Positions 1 to 12,520 of a stretch of 64,000 nt of DNA are shown here, piece after piece. The position numbers and the translations under genes were made by a program. Position 1 is the stretch's first letter; each line of letters begins with the position of its first letter. The notes beneath the pieces are model-generated. The model saw only the letters and a program-made list of their open reading frames with translations, was not told the DNA's origin and did not search any database. The stretch is from Phoronis australis (Eukaryota > Phoronida > Phoronidae), in the NCBI GenBank assembly GCA_002633005.1, contig NMRA01000206.1, forward strand, positions 48,551 through 112,550, in the 5' to 3' direction.

Positions 1-558
1 AACAAATCAGTTTCTTACCGATTCTACGCTAATCTCTCATCTACAGAGTGCAAATTCCATTGCAAAGAGTCGACAGCCAGGCGATCGGCAACATTTCATC
101 TCACTGACAGCACTGTACGCCGATCCATTTTCTGAACACAAGAGACGTGGAAAAAGTTTCGAGAAACAACATGAAATTTGAATCAGCAACCTCTGAGTAC
201 TCCTGGTAGTCACCTAGGCTATCGGCAAATCCGATGGCAAAATGAATTCAGCCACAAACTTGACTTCAAAATGAGCTATGCGCTCAAATAGTGGCTTCCG
301 GACGATAGTTAACATAGGCCTGAACGGGGTAACCTTCAAACTTCAAGAGACGTGGAAAAATTTTCACCATTGGCGCTGATATTTGGCGGTAACATGTCTT
401 AACATACACTCTATGTGACAGGCTATCGGCAAATTGTGTAGTTATCTCCCCTTGCTTATAAATTCCTGATTTTTGCCTGCTCTTGTGTATTTCTTAATGA
501 GGGCTGCTGGCAAGATTTAGCGCATGCGCAGTAGTGCATCTTACAAATTTCTGGCGTT
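1..558. other. Unassigned left flank
   Basis: No gene is supported here; the open frames are short and show no domain. The stretch lies next to the right end of a transposon copy (559-948), so it may be interior sequence of that copy, but it does not resemble the corresponding part of the complete copy at 12521-16749. Confidence 0.4.
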
Positions 559-948
559 GAGTTTTAGGCTGGTGTAATGTCACGCACTTCGTATTTGTAG
601 GTTGATTCGATTTTAGTTCCTTTCAATAGTTGAACAAAAGTTTATAAACCGATGTCAAGACCTGAGTTGCCAGTGGTGAACGAACAGCGAACAGTAAAAT
701 GTTTGATGGCCAAAGTTCACCCGTTAAGTCATAAAATGGTAATTGCCGACCAAGGACACGCTTAATCCGAATTGGTCGTCTACGCTAGGCGACCACTTAG
801 CCGACCCAAGTGCAGACCACAGAGGCGACTCAGTAGATGGCTCCTAGCCGACCGTTGTTGGTCGGCTGCTGGTCGGCTAGACGACCGGTTGACGGCCGGT
901 CGTCGACCAATTTCCGACCGGTCGGCCAAAAATTCGTGATGTGTGCTG
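559..948 (+). mobile_element. Right end of a CAGCAC-type DNA transposon, nested in element 1
   Basis: This block repeats 16382-16749 in the same orientation. It starts at GTTTTAGGCTGG, runs through a GC-rich zone built from GGTCGGC and GCCGACC sub-repeats, and ends with the terminal motif TCGTGATGTGTGCTG. It is followed by TA and then by element 1. In element 2 the matching internal position reads TCACTTAACG with no insertion, so this looks like a second family member inserted at a TA inside element 1. Its left part is either outside the window or unlike the other copies. Confidence 0.65.
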
Positions 949-2189
949 TAAGTGATATCGCGGAAGCATAATTTCTAAATTTAAATACGAGACTTTTTAT
1001 ACAGCACATTATGCACAAAAGCAAGCACGAAATTTAAAATTGCATAAAAATCAGAATACAACACTGGATATTTTACTACCTCAAGTGTTTTCATGCAGTG
1101 GAATGCTCAACAAGCATCACGCATTTTCGCTCATCCGTTATTGCTCTTGATCATCACTTCATCACGCTGTATATTGCGATTTACCACAGATATTTATTGC
1201 TTATTTCTGTATAATTTCTTAATATGTTGGTACAGCAATAGAACCCAAGTTTATTTTAGGAACAACATAAACAATGGTTTGAACATAGCGCCGATATTAA
1301 ATCATGGGCGCATGAAAACGGAAGACTGTGATCGGTTTATAGTGTCATCCATCATCATTCTGAAATTGTCACTTTTGTTGTAAATAATCTTTTCGAGACT
1401 AGAGCCTTCCGATCTAGCCAGCTACTTGTATAAAGACTATTTTCAAAATACAGCAAGGTGCCACTGCTTATTGAGATCAAACAGACCTCGAAACTTCACA
1501 CAGCCCAGATAGTTACGCTTGTCACCTCGTCGAAAAGCTTGTATCAACAGGAGCTCAAGACCGGCGGGTGTGCAGGCAAAATCTAGAAGTCAATTGGCAT
1601 TCAAGTTGCCCGTTACGGCCGTTTAAGCGAAAAACATCCGACGTCATCTTCCTGCGTAATTCTCTGCCTTTTTTAAAGAAAAAACGTATGCCGTCGTTTT
1701 GAAAAAAAGTTCATTCCTGACACGCGCCACTTCCAAAATGTTTTCAACATCTCCCATTAGTTGATGACAACATCTCAGCAAAATTTGTTCTAAAATTCGG
1801 TTCACTGATATCAAAATTCCAAAAAAATATAATGAAGTGAAACCAATTCTGATCATTTGTTGTGACGTTTACGCAACCTCTTTGGAGACCGTTTGGTTGA
1901 AGAATTTGGGAAAAAGAAACTGGCTAAAAGTTGACGCAATATTCCATTGGGTCGAAAGTCGACGAATAAGATCACACCATAACTTTAGCAGCACAATAAT
2001 TGTAAATAAACATTTTTTGCAACGCAGATAAATAATTTAGATTATTCTAGGAAGATTTTATTCGGTCAGTTTTTACCCAAAATGGCACAAATTTGTATAT
2101 TTAATTTAGTAAACAGCTTCGCCCCAAGGCTAGAGCCTTCCGAGCCCTTTGGCGTAAGAACACAATACTTGGTGTTTCGCGTATACTCC

Positions 2190-4115
2190 AATGGGGTAAA
2201 ACTTTGAAAGTAATATTTTTGGGGTAACCTGGTACATGCAATCCTAAAAAAGTAATCTGTGTTTTCATGTAGAGCGTAAAAATGATTAACCCATTGATTC
2301 AAAAAGAACACTCTCGCAAACGAAAACGCACACAATTTTCAGCTATATTACAATGGTTAAAAAACAACTTCTATAAGTTTATTGCATTGGATTCTAGTGA
2401 TCACCAGGGCAAGTCAAAACTCTTAAGGGGGCGCAATTTCAAACCTTTGGCATGAATCAGTGATATAAAAATGGAAGTAGACCGACTTAAGTTCATCAGC
2501 AATGTAGACACAACAGACACTGACTGCGTTTGTTAACGTCTTGTAGCAATTATAAAAATAATTTTTTCTACTATGATTGATAACAAGTTTTACTCTGATG
2601 AGGTATGATGCAATATGAATGTCTAATATGCAGATCGGCAGTTGCAATCCTATTTACTGGGTTTAATGAATCCGTTTGTTATGAACCACAGCAAAAGTAT
2701 GATTACTTATTGTACATTCGAAGCACGCCTCATTAGAATAAAAACATACACGTGCTTGATGATCCTGGGAGTACCTCTATTACAGGCATGAATGAAGATA
2801 TATAGTTGTTAAGCCATAGAGGATAATAATACTTACATAATATCACACTGAGCCATCTACACCAGGCTTATACAAAGGATACGGTATTTCAAAAGAAGCC
2901 TCAACTACTCATTTTTCATAGTCATAACTAGTCATTTTCATAGTATTACTAAATCACGAACACCTAGATTTATATAAGAAGTTACATAGTACGATGCTAC
3001 ACAACCTGCTCTTCCACATTTACGGGAGATCTAATTTGAAACATTTAACGACATATCTTTTCTATGCAAGATTAAAACCAAGCAAAACATGTGAAACTCT
3101 CCAGGACTAAAAATAAATATCTCAAAACCGGAAATTTTACTTGAGCAGGAATTAAAACAATCCAATACATTGAGATTGTTTCCACACAGAAGACCACAGA
3201 GCAAATAAAGAACAAAATTCACCACGTCAAGGCTGAAAATTTATCACATCAGCACCTATAATTTATCAAGTGAGGACCAAAAATTCTTCACTTCAGGATC
3301 AAAATAAAGTACGACCGAACTGAAAATTTAATAAGTCAGGTTCAAAAACTTACCATGTCAGTAACTTTCACGCCAGAACACCACGTCACCATCCCCAAGC
3401 ATGGATCTTTCAAAGTGATAATGTACGCACTACATGTATACATATAAACAAGGGCTATATGTTCAACCTCTCGCCGACTAACAGACCTATTATCTTGAAA
3501 ATGCGGTTTAATTTTTTTCGTCTAATCAACCTTTTACAATAGATGCCAAGTATAGGTACACACTGGATTGTCACCATTGCATAATGGGTGATCACGTAGC
3601 CTCCGGGCATGAAAACAACTCTCTCTCTCCTAGCGTGATAAGTTTTCTGACACAGTGAATCCTGGTTGTCAATTGTTTTTGATTCTACAGAGATTTCAAT
3701 TCCTGAATAGAAAATGTGTGTTCTGGATGTTTTCGCTTCAGCTTTCCATTCAGCTAACTAGTGTACAGCATAGTGTTTTTACTATCCCTTGGCTGCTCCA
3801 CTGCAACGAATCACTTCTAGTACAACCTTCCGTAAATGACGTTCGTATTTTGCACATTTCTTCGGGGTAACAGTTTTCCAAGAGCTATATATTCATTGGA
3901 CACGAACACCAGTCTCAGGTAGTCCTTGAGCTCATGCTCTGAATGTTTTGAAAAAGCAACTCTTTCTTACGCAGATACCGTTTTCTGCTCGTGGACACCG
4001 ACTCGAATTCATCAACCAAACATTTATTTTTGAAAATGCCCTCAAAAGTGTACTTTTTTAAAACACCGTGTTGACCATAGTCGTCAGTGTAGAAAAGCGA
4101 AATGAACAAATTTGT
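2190..4115. other. Segment of element 1 absent from element 2
   Basis: No gene recognised; all frames are under 75 codons and show no domain. In element 2 the equivalent position is filled by a retrotransposon fragment instead (about 14075-15095). This is either an insertion in element 1 or sequence deleted from element 2. Confidence 0.4.
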
Positions 4116-4506
4116 ACACAATGCTCAAAGCACTTTTGTGGATATACGGAAACGCCAACGTCTCTGTCTTACAACGCTGCGTGTACTTGGCATTTCATTT
4201 CATGCTGGAAACTTTTTTAAGACTGAGCACCGTTTTAAAAAATAGTATTTTTTCTTACAGCTGAGAACAGAAGAATTATTCTGCGATTTTAGGACTGAAA
4301 TGGAACCAAATCTCGAGTGGTGACTCATTAGAATGTGCAAAACTCGGGAAGGGGGGGGGGGGTTTGGCGATATATATACAAGCATGATTTATTTATTTTT
4401 TATATTTATTTTGTAGTTGCCACTTCCCATTCAACGTCACTTACTACCTAAGGTGGCCAGATCATACGCTATCAATATCACCAGACGCCTTGCTTCTCAA
4501 AAGTGC

Positions 4507-5443
4507 TCGGGAGCTCTTACAAAAAAATCAGGAACTAATTAACCCACTTAAGCTTGACTCTCGTCATCTGAATTCTACACATTTAGAAGTTTTGTTCAAA
4601 TACTTTGTACTTCCACACATTGATTATTGTGATATTATATATCAGTCTGCCAATATGGGTGCACTCCAACATTTGGAGAAGTTACAATATCAAGCTGCCT
4701 TACTCATAACCGGAGCTTACAGGGGATCCAATAGTGTTAAGGTTTTGAATAGTCTCAAGTGGCCCAAACTGTCTACTCGACGCAATCTTCACATGACCAC
4801 ATTTACTTTCAAGGTAATAAACAATGTCAACAACGTGTCTGTCAAAAAAATATTTGATCTATATACTAGACAAGGCCATCGTAGTGATTTGAGATCCTCC
4901 ACCCCATATGCAATTCCTCCGTCGTTCAGTCAGGCATTCAGAAGGTCTACAGTCATGATGTGCATCAACAACTGGAATTCTCTTCCAGTCTGTGTTAAGG
5001 AAAGCAACTCTTTTACGAGTATAAAAAATAATTTCAGAACTGTTTTTCATAATTTTGATAACTCAACACCCTTGACTCAATTATCCCTTACACGCGATAA
5101 CGAAAAAGCATTGTACAGATCAAGATGTGGCCTTTTCCTCAACTCTGACAAGTTCAGGCACAACTTTATTAATGTCTCTCCAAACTGTAAATGTGGTGTC
5201 CATCAATCGTATCCTCATATTTTCTTCAAATGTCCCCTCATCGAATACCAGAGAGACTCACTCTTTCGTGTACTCAATGAAAATCAATCAATTGTTAACG
5301 CTCTCAATTCTTGTAATAATATCCCTACTACAGTTACATTATTATTGAATGGTAATCCTAACCTTGACCTCGTTCTCAACGAATTCCTCCTAAGCAACGT
5401 TAGTAAATTTTTATGTACCGTTTATCAATATTGTTGCATCTGA
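4507..5443 (+). pseudogene. LINE reverse transcriptase, C-terminal part only
   Basis: An open frame of just over 310 codons that lacks the catalytic palm of the reverse transcriptase. It begins near the post-catalytic region with PHIDYCDIIY, followed by LEKLQYQAALLITGAYRGS and LNSLKWPKLSTRR, a pattern typical of the thumb region of jockey/CR1-like non-LTR elements. A cysteine/histidine cluster near the end (CKCG...H...C) resembles the zinc-knuckle-like tail of these proteins. The frame's ATG at 4490 lies in host transposon sequence, so the first codons are not native. It is a 5'-truncated copy with no expected activity. The remaining frame is unusually intact, suggesting a fairly recent insertion. 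Confidence 0.8.
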
Positions 5444-5670
5444 TTTCCCCACATGAATCTGTACATATTTTTGTTTTTATATATATGTAATAGCCTATCT
5501 AAGTATTGGAAAACTTATTTGAGATACTACTTAATTGTACATACCTCTATGTATATTAGTTTCATTTATGGATTGTTTACAACCCAGATATAATGCTTCG
5601 CAGTTTCTGGGTTTGTTATTATTTCTTTGTATGTTCTGTGTATCCATGAATAAATATATATCACTTTTGA
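4507..5670 (+). mobile_element. Non-LTR retrotransposon 3' fragment with target-site duplication
   Basis: AAAAGTGC at 4499-4506 is repeated at 5671-5678. Element 2 has the uninterrupted site (reverse complement CTTCTCAAAAGTGC near 13710), so this is a clean insertion of about 1164 bp. It carries the C-terminal end of a reverse transcriptase and a 3' tail with AATAAA-like sequence at about 5649. The 5' end is truncated, as is usual for LINE insertions. Confidence 0.85.
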
Positions 5671-6604
5671 AAAAGTGCAACTTTGTGTATTTTCTATCAT
5701 TTTTTGCCACCGCAATCGCTTTACCAAAGGTTCGCGCAGATATGCCGCGTAGTGAATACTTCTTCATCACGTATTCACATCTTCCCGTTCACAATTGTTT
5801 TATTTTGCATAATTTGTCAATATGTTGTTGACAAAAAATATTTATTTTTGGAACAACGTGAACGACCAACTGATAGGGGACTACGTGCATACATGTAAAC
5901 TGCTAGCCCGGATTTTAACGTCACCGATACATGAAAACGGAATGCGCAAAGCTATAATTGCCTGCAGCCTCGACAGTGGTGATGTCAACGTCTTAGTTCG
6001 TCTAAATCGTAACCATAACATGATTTCGAAGTTAGAGCCATCGAAGTCCCTGGGTTTAGGGCATACTGGACCGTGAATTTCGCGTCTGTACTGCAAGGGT
6101 CAATACTATGAAAATGAAATCCCAGGAGTGAGAGCTCTTCGCGGTGTAACAACTCACGCAATAATCCATCATCATGAGCGCGTGATAGGAGATCGGTGAC
6201 TAACTTAAAAAACGCAAAAAGATGCAGTTTGGCGTTACACAAACAAAATCAATTGCGGGCGAAGACTGCTAAAAATAGCTGCGTTTACAAAATGACTACA
6301 GCGTTGTATTGACCGGTAAGCAACCAATCTAAAACATCTTGTTAACGTCACGAGTCAAATTAAAGATCAGATGTAAAGAAAACTTTCACGTTTTTCATCC
6401 AAAACTTGTTGCATTGTCCATAATCCAATGTTTACTAGTACCGCTTGCCTTTAACCTTCGAAATAGTGGTGTTACATAACCGACGTGAACTCATGTAACC
6501 GAGACAGTAAAACTAGGTTAATTTATTTGACCCTGTTCTTAAACGAATATGCATCGACACGCAAAGTGGCATCAGCCTGACAACCTATTACGCAACTGCT
6601 ACTC

Positions 6605-6802
6605 TTGCCTAAAAATAGCAGCCGACCAGCTGATGGTCGGTCGGCTGAAGGGTCGTCTGGGGAGTCGCCTTATGAGTCGGCACTGCGGGCGGCTGCCGGT
6701 CGGCTAATTTTTAGCCGACCGGTTGGCTATTATGCCGACCGGTCGACGGCTAATCGTCGACCAATTTCCGACCGGGCGGACAAAAATTCGTGATGTGTGC
6801 TG
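6605..6802. repeat. GC-rich terminal inverted repeat of element 1
   Basis: Built from many GCCGACC/GGTCGGC words and ending at the transposon terminus. It pairs as a reverse complement with 12521-12722. Confidence 0.75.
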
Positions 6803-9800
6803 CATCCTAGATGCGTCATGGGTTAAGCCCGACACTCAAAAATGCTAAGCTACATGTACATATGTATTTACTGCGGCAAAAACGACATCTATTGGGGTTT
6901 GTTAAACTTTAAGTTGCAAATTCGAAGATGGCACACGTATGCATTGCCTGTGACTTGAGCTACAAGAATTCCAGTTTCAATGACCATGTAAACGTTTCAA
7001 ATCTTAAAGCTCGCTGCTTGAGAACTCAGCAGCGGCAAATACACTATTAAATAGTCCAGTTAACTTGATAACATTACCTATAGACTATGACTGGCATTAA
7101 TCAACTTTTCTCAAGCTGTCTTTAATCCCTTCAATGTTCGTCTAAGTGCCGTAATTAGTTCATTCCTGACTACCAATTTCCCTCCTAAAGAAAACACTAT
7201 AATACAACCTTTAAAGTCAATGATGTCAAAACTAGGTGAGCGGAGTACCCGAGCATTCAAACTTGGTGCTATATAGGAGTTAGTAGACGCTCACAATCAT
7301 GAGGAAAGTTCGCCTGGTTTCAGAATTTTCAGGCCCTTATCATAACAATGTCTAACTACAATAAACACCAGGCTAATTGCTGACAGACACATCAGACCCA
7401 TACTGAAAACCACAACTGACTGGATGGAACTACTTTCCAAGACAAGTTTCATAAACAATTTGTAGGATATGACTCAAACTGACACACAAATTATAGCAAT
7501 GGCAAGGTTTCTGTGGTAACATGAACAGCAGGAATTACATTATATAGCTGAACCAGCGAGACAACTAAAGACCCGAAATACCTATTTTAACAATACACTC
7601 AGAATCTCAGTATTTTTATGCAGATGTTAATCAAAGCATTGTCCTACGTAAATGAAGAATCTTCAAAACCTACAGATCAAAACAGAACTCAGGAAGGTCC
7701 AAGAGATAACAATGAATTCAAGTACCACTTGTAGTTCTACTGCAGAGGCGGATCTATGGGGGTTCATGGGGTTCAACCCCCCCCCCCCAGGGACACGATT
7801 AAAAATTACACAACTGTTACTAAGAAAACGAAATCAGGTATTAAAAAACAAAAAAAATTTTACACGGGTGGTGAGAAACATCCTCCTGACCTTCCCTCCT
7901 CGTCGCTAGGCGCCTTAAATTCGCGCAAATCCTAACCTCCCGCCCCCTCTTACTAAAAACGTAGATCTTCCACTGCTCATTACCAACTAAGCTTATGTAA
8001 AGTAAAAAACCAAAATATTTTTCTTCGTCACAACCTGTTTATTCAAGAAAGACTGACAAACATCTAATGAGAGACGATTAGAATCAAAGTTGCTGGAACT
8101 GAACACATTGTCAAATTTTAACATCCAGCAGACCTGCTGATAATAACAAAACAACATGGATCCAGAAGAACAATAATCATTCATTTAGAAGTATAGTGGT
8201 GCAGAAATGAACAAAACAAAGTGATTTAGAGTAAGAACCACATACAAACACTTATAATCTGGTGTATACACAGATATCGGTTTTAGAACAATCTATGGAT
8301 GTTCATCAGGCCACATGAATATCGGAATTATTTTTAAATTTTCACTTGGTTTACTAAACAAGGACATTCGTTCACCGAATGAATTTTTAGCAGTTACATA
8401 CATAAGAATATTTTCAACCACACGAAGTTAATGATATTCTTTTCATAACTTTCAAATGCTTTTAAAAGACATTATCAAACAAAATGTCCGTAGTATCGCT
8501 CACATATAAAGGAAATGTGTTTGCCTTCGAGCAGTCAAATTTTGCTCATATTTAATTTAAGACTGATTTGGGTCCCCGAAAGCCAGTGCATAGAAATATG
8601 CCGGGAACAGGACAGCACCAATCACCACAGTTGGTGACTGTACGCTCCGATATTCCTGTTTAGGTTATGCTCATAATTTTTTCATTCTGCTATATCTTAA
8701 CCGAAATCACTCCTGCGAAGTCATACAGAAAGCAGCTACCATTTTTTCTGCCACATGTGTTAATGATCATCTTATCTCTTGCAATGCTTTATGAATGAAC
8801 CTCAGGTCAGCATGTTTACTACAGAAATAAACAAAACATCGTGTGAATTCTGGAAGGGACTTAGAAGTTGCTCGTATAAAACCATACAAGTTGACAGACA
8901 ATTACCGTCTGAAATCTGTTAGCTAAATAGTACGATGCTACGTGCTACCTTAGAAGTAACTTTAAAATGAACACGGATTTCCTAACAGCATTCAAAAAAG
9001 AAACAACTTAGTAACAACAACGATAATTTGAAAAATATTATTCCTGGCAGCAACATATGGCCGAGGGATTTTAGAGTTATGACACGAAGATCAGTGGACC
9101 GAATAAAAACTCAAACAAATCAAAAGTTATAACAACATAACACATTTGTACTGCACAAGTTAGATGTTAATGAGATTATTCTGGCTCCGTCTTAAGGGAC
9201 TATTTTTATGAGTGGAAAATCTGATTGGTTCACGCTTCATATAGGGTAGCGTATTCTTCTTTTTCTTCAACAATAAAATTGTAAATGACATCTCCGGCTT
9301 TTTAAATATTTTTTTGTTCTCAGATATATGCAAACATTGGTAAACTATTGTTTTTTTAATTTTCCTTTCTGTTTAGTTCGTTTTAATTTTACGGACTAAA
9401 TGGGCTTTTTACCACAACCAATTTGTTTTTTTATTTTTTATTGATAGAAAGTTCTTTAAAAATAGCAGAGCTCAACTTTTGCAGACTTCCTGGGATTGCC
9501 ACTTTTAAGTGCATGGTAAGGTTATATACTTAAACTTGCTGTAATGCTCGAGAATCGAACACAAGTAGGATTTTATATTTGATCTAGACGAAGTGAGAGA
9601 TGGTAAATTCTTTGGGATTTTGCCATGTTTTCCTGTTATCATGGCCTGTACTTCAATTTGGGCTACTTTTTGCGATTATAGAACCACAATTTTAACGAGT
9701 ACGTCTTATCCTCTTCTACTGTATGTCCTACGAGCCTTCTGCCTCAGATAGAAGTTTTTTATGTAGGCAAATTACTGTTCACTGTTTTGCATGGACGCAC

Positions 9801-11730
9801 CCAGGGGGGGTTTGGGGGATTCGAACGAGCTCTCCAGTTTGGCGAATTGGGCAAAAAGATCCGCCTCAGCGAAACAAAAAGACCGAGTAAACGAGACAAG
9901 ATCCACAAAGTTCACAGGAATTCGGCGCGGATGCACAGTCCGTAGGCCTGAACCTAGTGGCCACGTTTTTTTCTTAGTCCTAGTTGATTTTTTTTCAGTA
10001 AAAGGTCCGCACACCAAAAATTAGATGCCCCCATATTTTAAGCTGGGTGCGCGCATGCTTGGCATATTTGAAACACTTTCTTGTCTTTAATCCATTAAAT
10101 ACCAAAAAGGTATAAAGTATCCTGGGTGCCAAAATCTAATGAAACAGACACTGACATAACATAAAATGAATATTAACCAATTAGTGATTGCATGTGTAAA
10201 TGTTACTAATACTTAATTGAAGAGCATTGGGTACTGGTTGTACATAGTAATAATTTCAATGCTTTGGGGGTATTTTGGTGCTGTTTTGTGACTGAAGTTT
10301 CCGATCGACATCTATTGATCCTAGTAATGTCTCCACTGTCATGTATGAAACAGTCTCATTTTTGAAGTGGATGCAGGTCAAATAAAATAAACAAAGACAT
10401 GCAGGATACAGACTACTACTACTGTACATGGGATTCCAGGAACTATCATGTTGAACCAATACACAGTTATGGCCATATGGCTCATGTATGACCCGTGCTC
10501 TGTGAATTACCAACTTCCACCACTCCGATTTCGGTAGACTTTTTTCTGGCCACAAGGGATGTTTGAAGATGCCATTTATGCAAAAAAAAACCTTCTGTAG
10601 CAATTTTTTTCTGGGTTGGGCCCTCTGGAGCCCTAGAATGACTGGACTAAATGACCACTGTGTAATTGACTTGTTTACTTCAATATTGCTAAACAAGTAT
10701 ATGGGGGACGTTTGATTGAACATGTAACCAAAACAAATTCTGGGAGCAAGAAAACCACTGAAAAGTTGCAAATAAGTGGATTTTTGTTATCATTTTTGAG
10801 ATAGACACTTGAATTTTTATAGTTGCCTGATAAAAGACCTTACATTCAACCATGAAAAAGAACAATTTATAAAATTATTGTGACACTATAGTGAATTCCT
10901 AAGCTGTCAGGTCACCTTGCTTAGCTTCAGTCATACTTTGGGATGCATATAAGGTTTTTCTCAACTTAAATTACCTGAAATGCACAGGAAGCCGGTTGAG
11001 GGGGTGTTTTTTATCCCTATTGTTCGTAACAAGAATTATTTTACTTTTATTAAGTTCAATGAACAAGTATTTAGCTTACACATTCAAATAAAACACTATA
11101 ATGAATAAACAAAAACCGGATTGGCTTATTTGTGTTAATAATGTCTCACGCTTTCTCTGTGTAAATTATTATTAATAGTGTCCTGAAGACCACTAACGAA
11201 CAAAAAATACCTTTTTTAATGCAATTAATACAGTGCGACTTCGTGGAAAAATAATCATCCTTCTGAATTTCTACGGCACTCTAACTCTAAATTCCGATGT
11301 TTCAGCAAAAAGGAGGTTTTTCAAAAGTATTTTTGTAGAAAACTAATGTTTACGTTTCTTTAGCTCAGCCGAAGGATGTAAAAGGCATTGAAAACGATAT
11401 TTTATCAACAAAAGTTTTATGCATAATATTTAAAAACAGCAAAAGTATATTATCTTACCTCGCTCATTTTTGTTGGTTTGGTAGCAAGCGTTTGGTGATT
11501 CGGCTTCCACCAAGCGTTTGATGTTTTGACCGGGCCAACCGGGAATCATCCGACGATTAAGTCACTATTTGGAATTCATACAATAATTCCGTTGGTCCAA
11601 TGTCCACATTCGTGGACAGCTTAGCAACTGCCACCAACTTTAGGAAATTCTGCCATTGTTTTGTTTCTTGTCCTACTCAATATTATTCATTTGCATGAAT
11701 GACACTAAGTGACCAAACTAAACCAACTTA
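6803..11730. other. Gene-free DNA between the two transposon copies
   Basis: About 4.9 kb of AT-rich sequence with no supported gene. It holds a C/G-rich palindromic patch at 7749-7800 of the same GGATCTATGGGGG type seen in dispersed repeats elsewhere, and a dispersed repeat at 9790-10060. A minus-strand open frame at 10256-10771 (171 codons) shows no domain I recognise and is probably chance. Confidence 0.5.
9790..10060 (+). repeat. Dispersed repeat, copy 1
   Basis: Matches 20720-20965 in the same orientation. Shared words include AAACGAG, GTCCGCCTCA-like, CCCATATTTTA and CTGGGTGCGCGCATG. No coding potential is evident. Confidence 0.65.
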
Positions 11731-12260
11731 CCAATGCAAATACAGTATCATTGCTCAAGTAAAATAGTTCGTAGTATATTATATACCTGTCAAAATATTA
11801 TACATGTATTAGCAGTTACGAAAGTAACATCAAGTTCTAAACAGTTTACGAACAAAACTAATTTTAAAATGTTTGAAATAAAACACGTGGGTATTTACTG
11901 ACAATTACTACAACTTTTGCATTCATAAACCGCCTTCATATCAACTGGTCATTTTGTAAAATCATAAGTATTGGGTGTTGAAAAAATTTCGATGTTATGT
12001 AATACCCTTTTTTGTGCTGTTTTTGTTTGTTCTAACGAAAATTCTTCAAATAGTTCATGAAAATAATTTATCTAGTACACAGAATAATAGGACTGGCAGC
12101 TAACGGCTTGTGGCTGGGTGTCAAGCTCCAATGTTTACTATTTCTACTACTAGTGACAACAGGGGGTTGGTAAGTTTATACTTTCTAGGTTATAAACAGA
12201 ACCTCAGTACGAGGGCTGTACAGTTGTAGCTGGAGACCAGGCGAGCTTTTCTCATGTTAC
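11731..12260 (+). repeat. 530-bp tandem duplication, unit 1 (empty site)
   Basis: Starts at ATGCAAATACAGTATCATTG and ends at GAGCTTTTCTCATG. The whole unit recurs as 12261-12520 plus 16750-17025, split by element 2. The TA at 11996-11997 is the unoccupied counterpart of the insertion site. Confidence 0.85.
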
Positions 12261-12520
12261 CCATGCAAATACAGTATCATTGCTCAAGTACAATAGTTCG
12301 TAATATATTATATAGCTGTCAAAATATTATATCCACTGTTACGAAAGTAACATCAAGTTGTAAACAGTGTAGGAACAAAACTAATTTAAACTGTTTGAAA
12401 TAAAACACTAGGGTATTTATTGACAATTACTGCAACTTTTGTATTCATACATCGCCTTCATATCAACTGGTCATTTTCTAAAATCGAAAGTATTGGGTGT
12501 AGAAAAAAAAATCGATTTTA
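12261..12520 (+). repeat. 530-bp tandem duplication, unit 2, first half
   Basis: Collinear with 11731-11997, with scattered substitutions. It stops at the TA (12519-12520) that abuts the transposon terminus. Confidence 0.85.

Larger units (their letters stand above)
951..6802 (-). mobile_element. Element 1: CAGCAC-type DNA transposon, inverted relative to element 2
   Basis: Blocks at about 951-2185, 4120-4506, 5671-6600 and 6605-6802 are reverse-complement matches to 15095-16342, 13700-14070, 13065-13700 and 12521-12722. The inner terminus is TCGTGATGTGTGCTG ending at 6802, preceded by about 200 bases of GGTCGGC/GCCGACC sub-repeats. The copy is interrupted by a retrotransposon fragment (4507-5670) and carries 1.9 kb (about 2190-4115) that element 2 lacks. 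I find no transposase frame, so it looks non-autonomous or badly decayed. The base pair after 6802 is CA, not TA, so the target duplication on this side has mutated. Confidence 0.75.

Noticed and set aside
10256-10771. Minus-strand frame of 171 codons
   Set aside because: Composition looks random, with no motif or neighbouring exon; kept only as a note in the intergenic entry.
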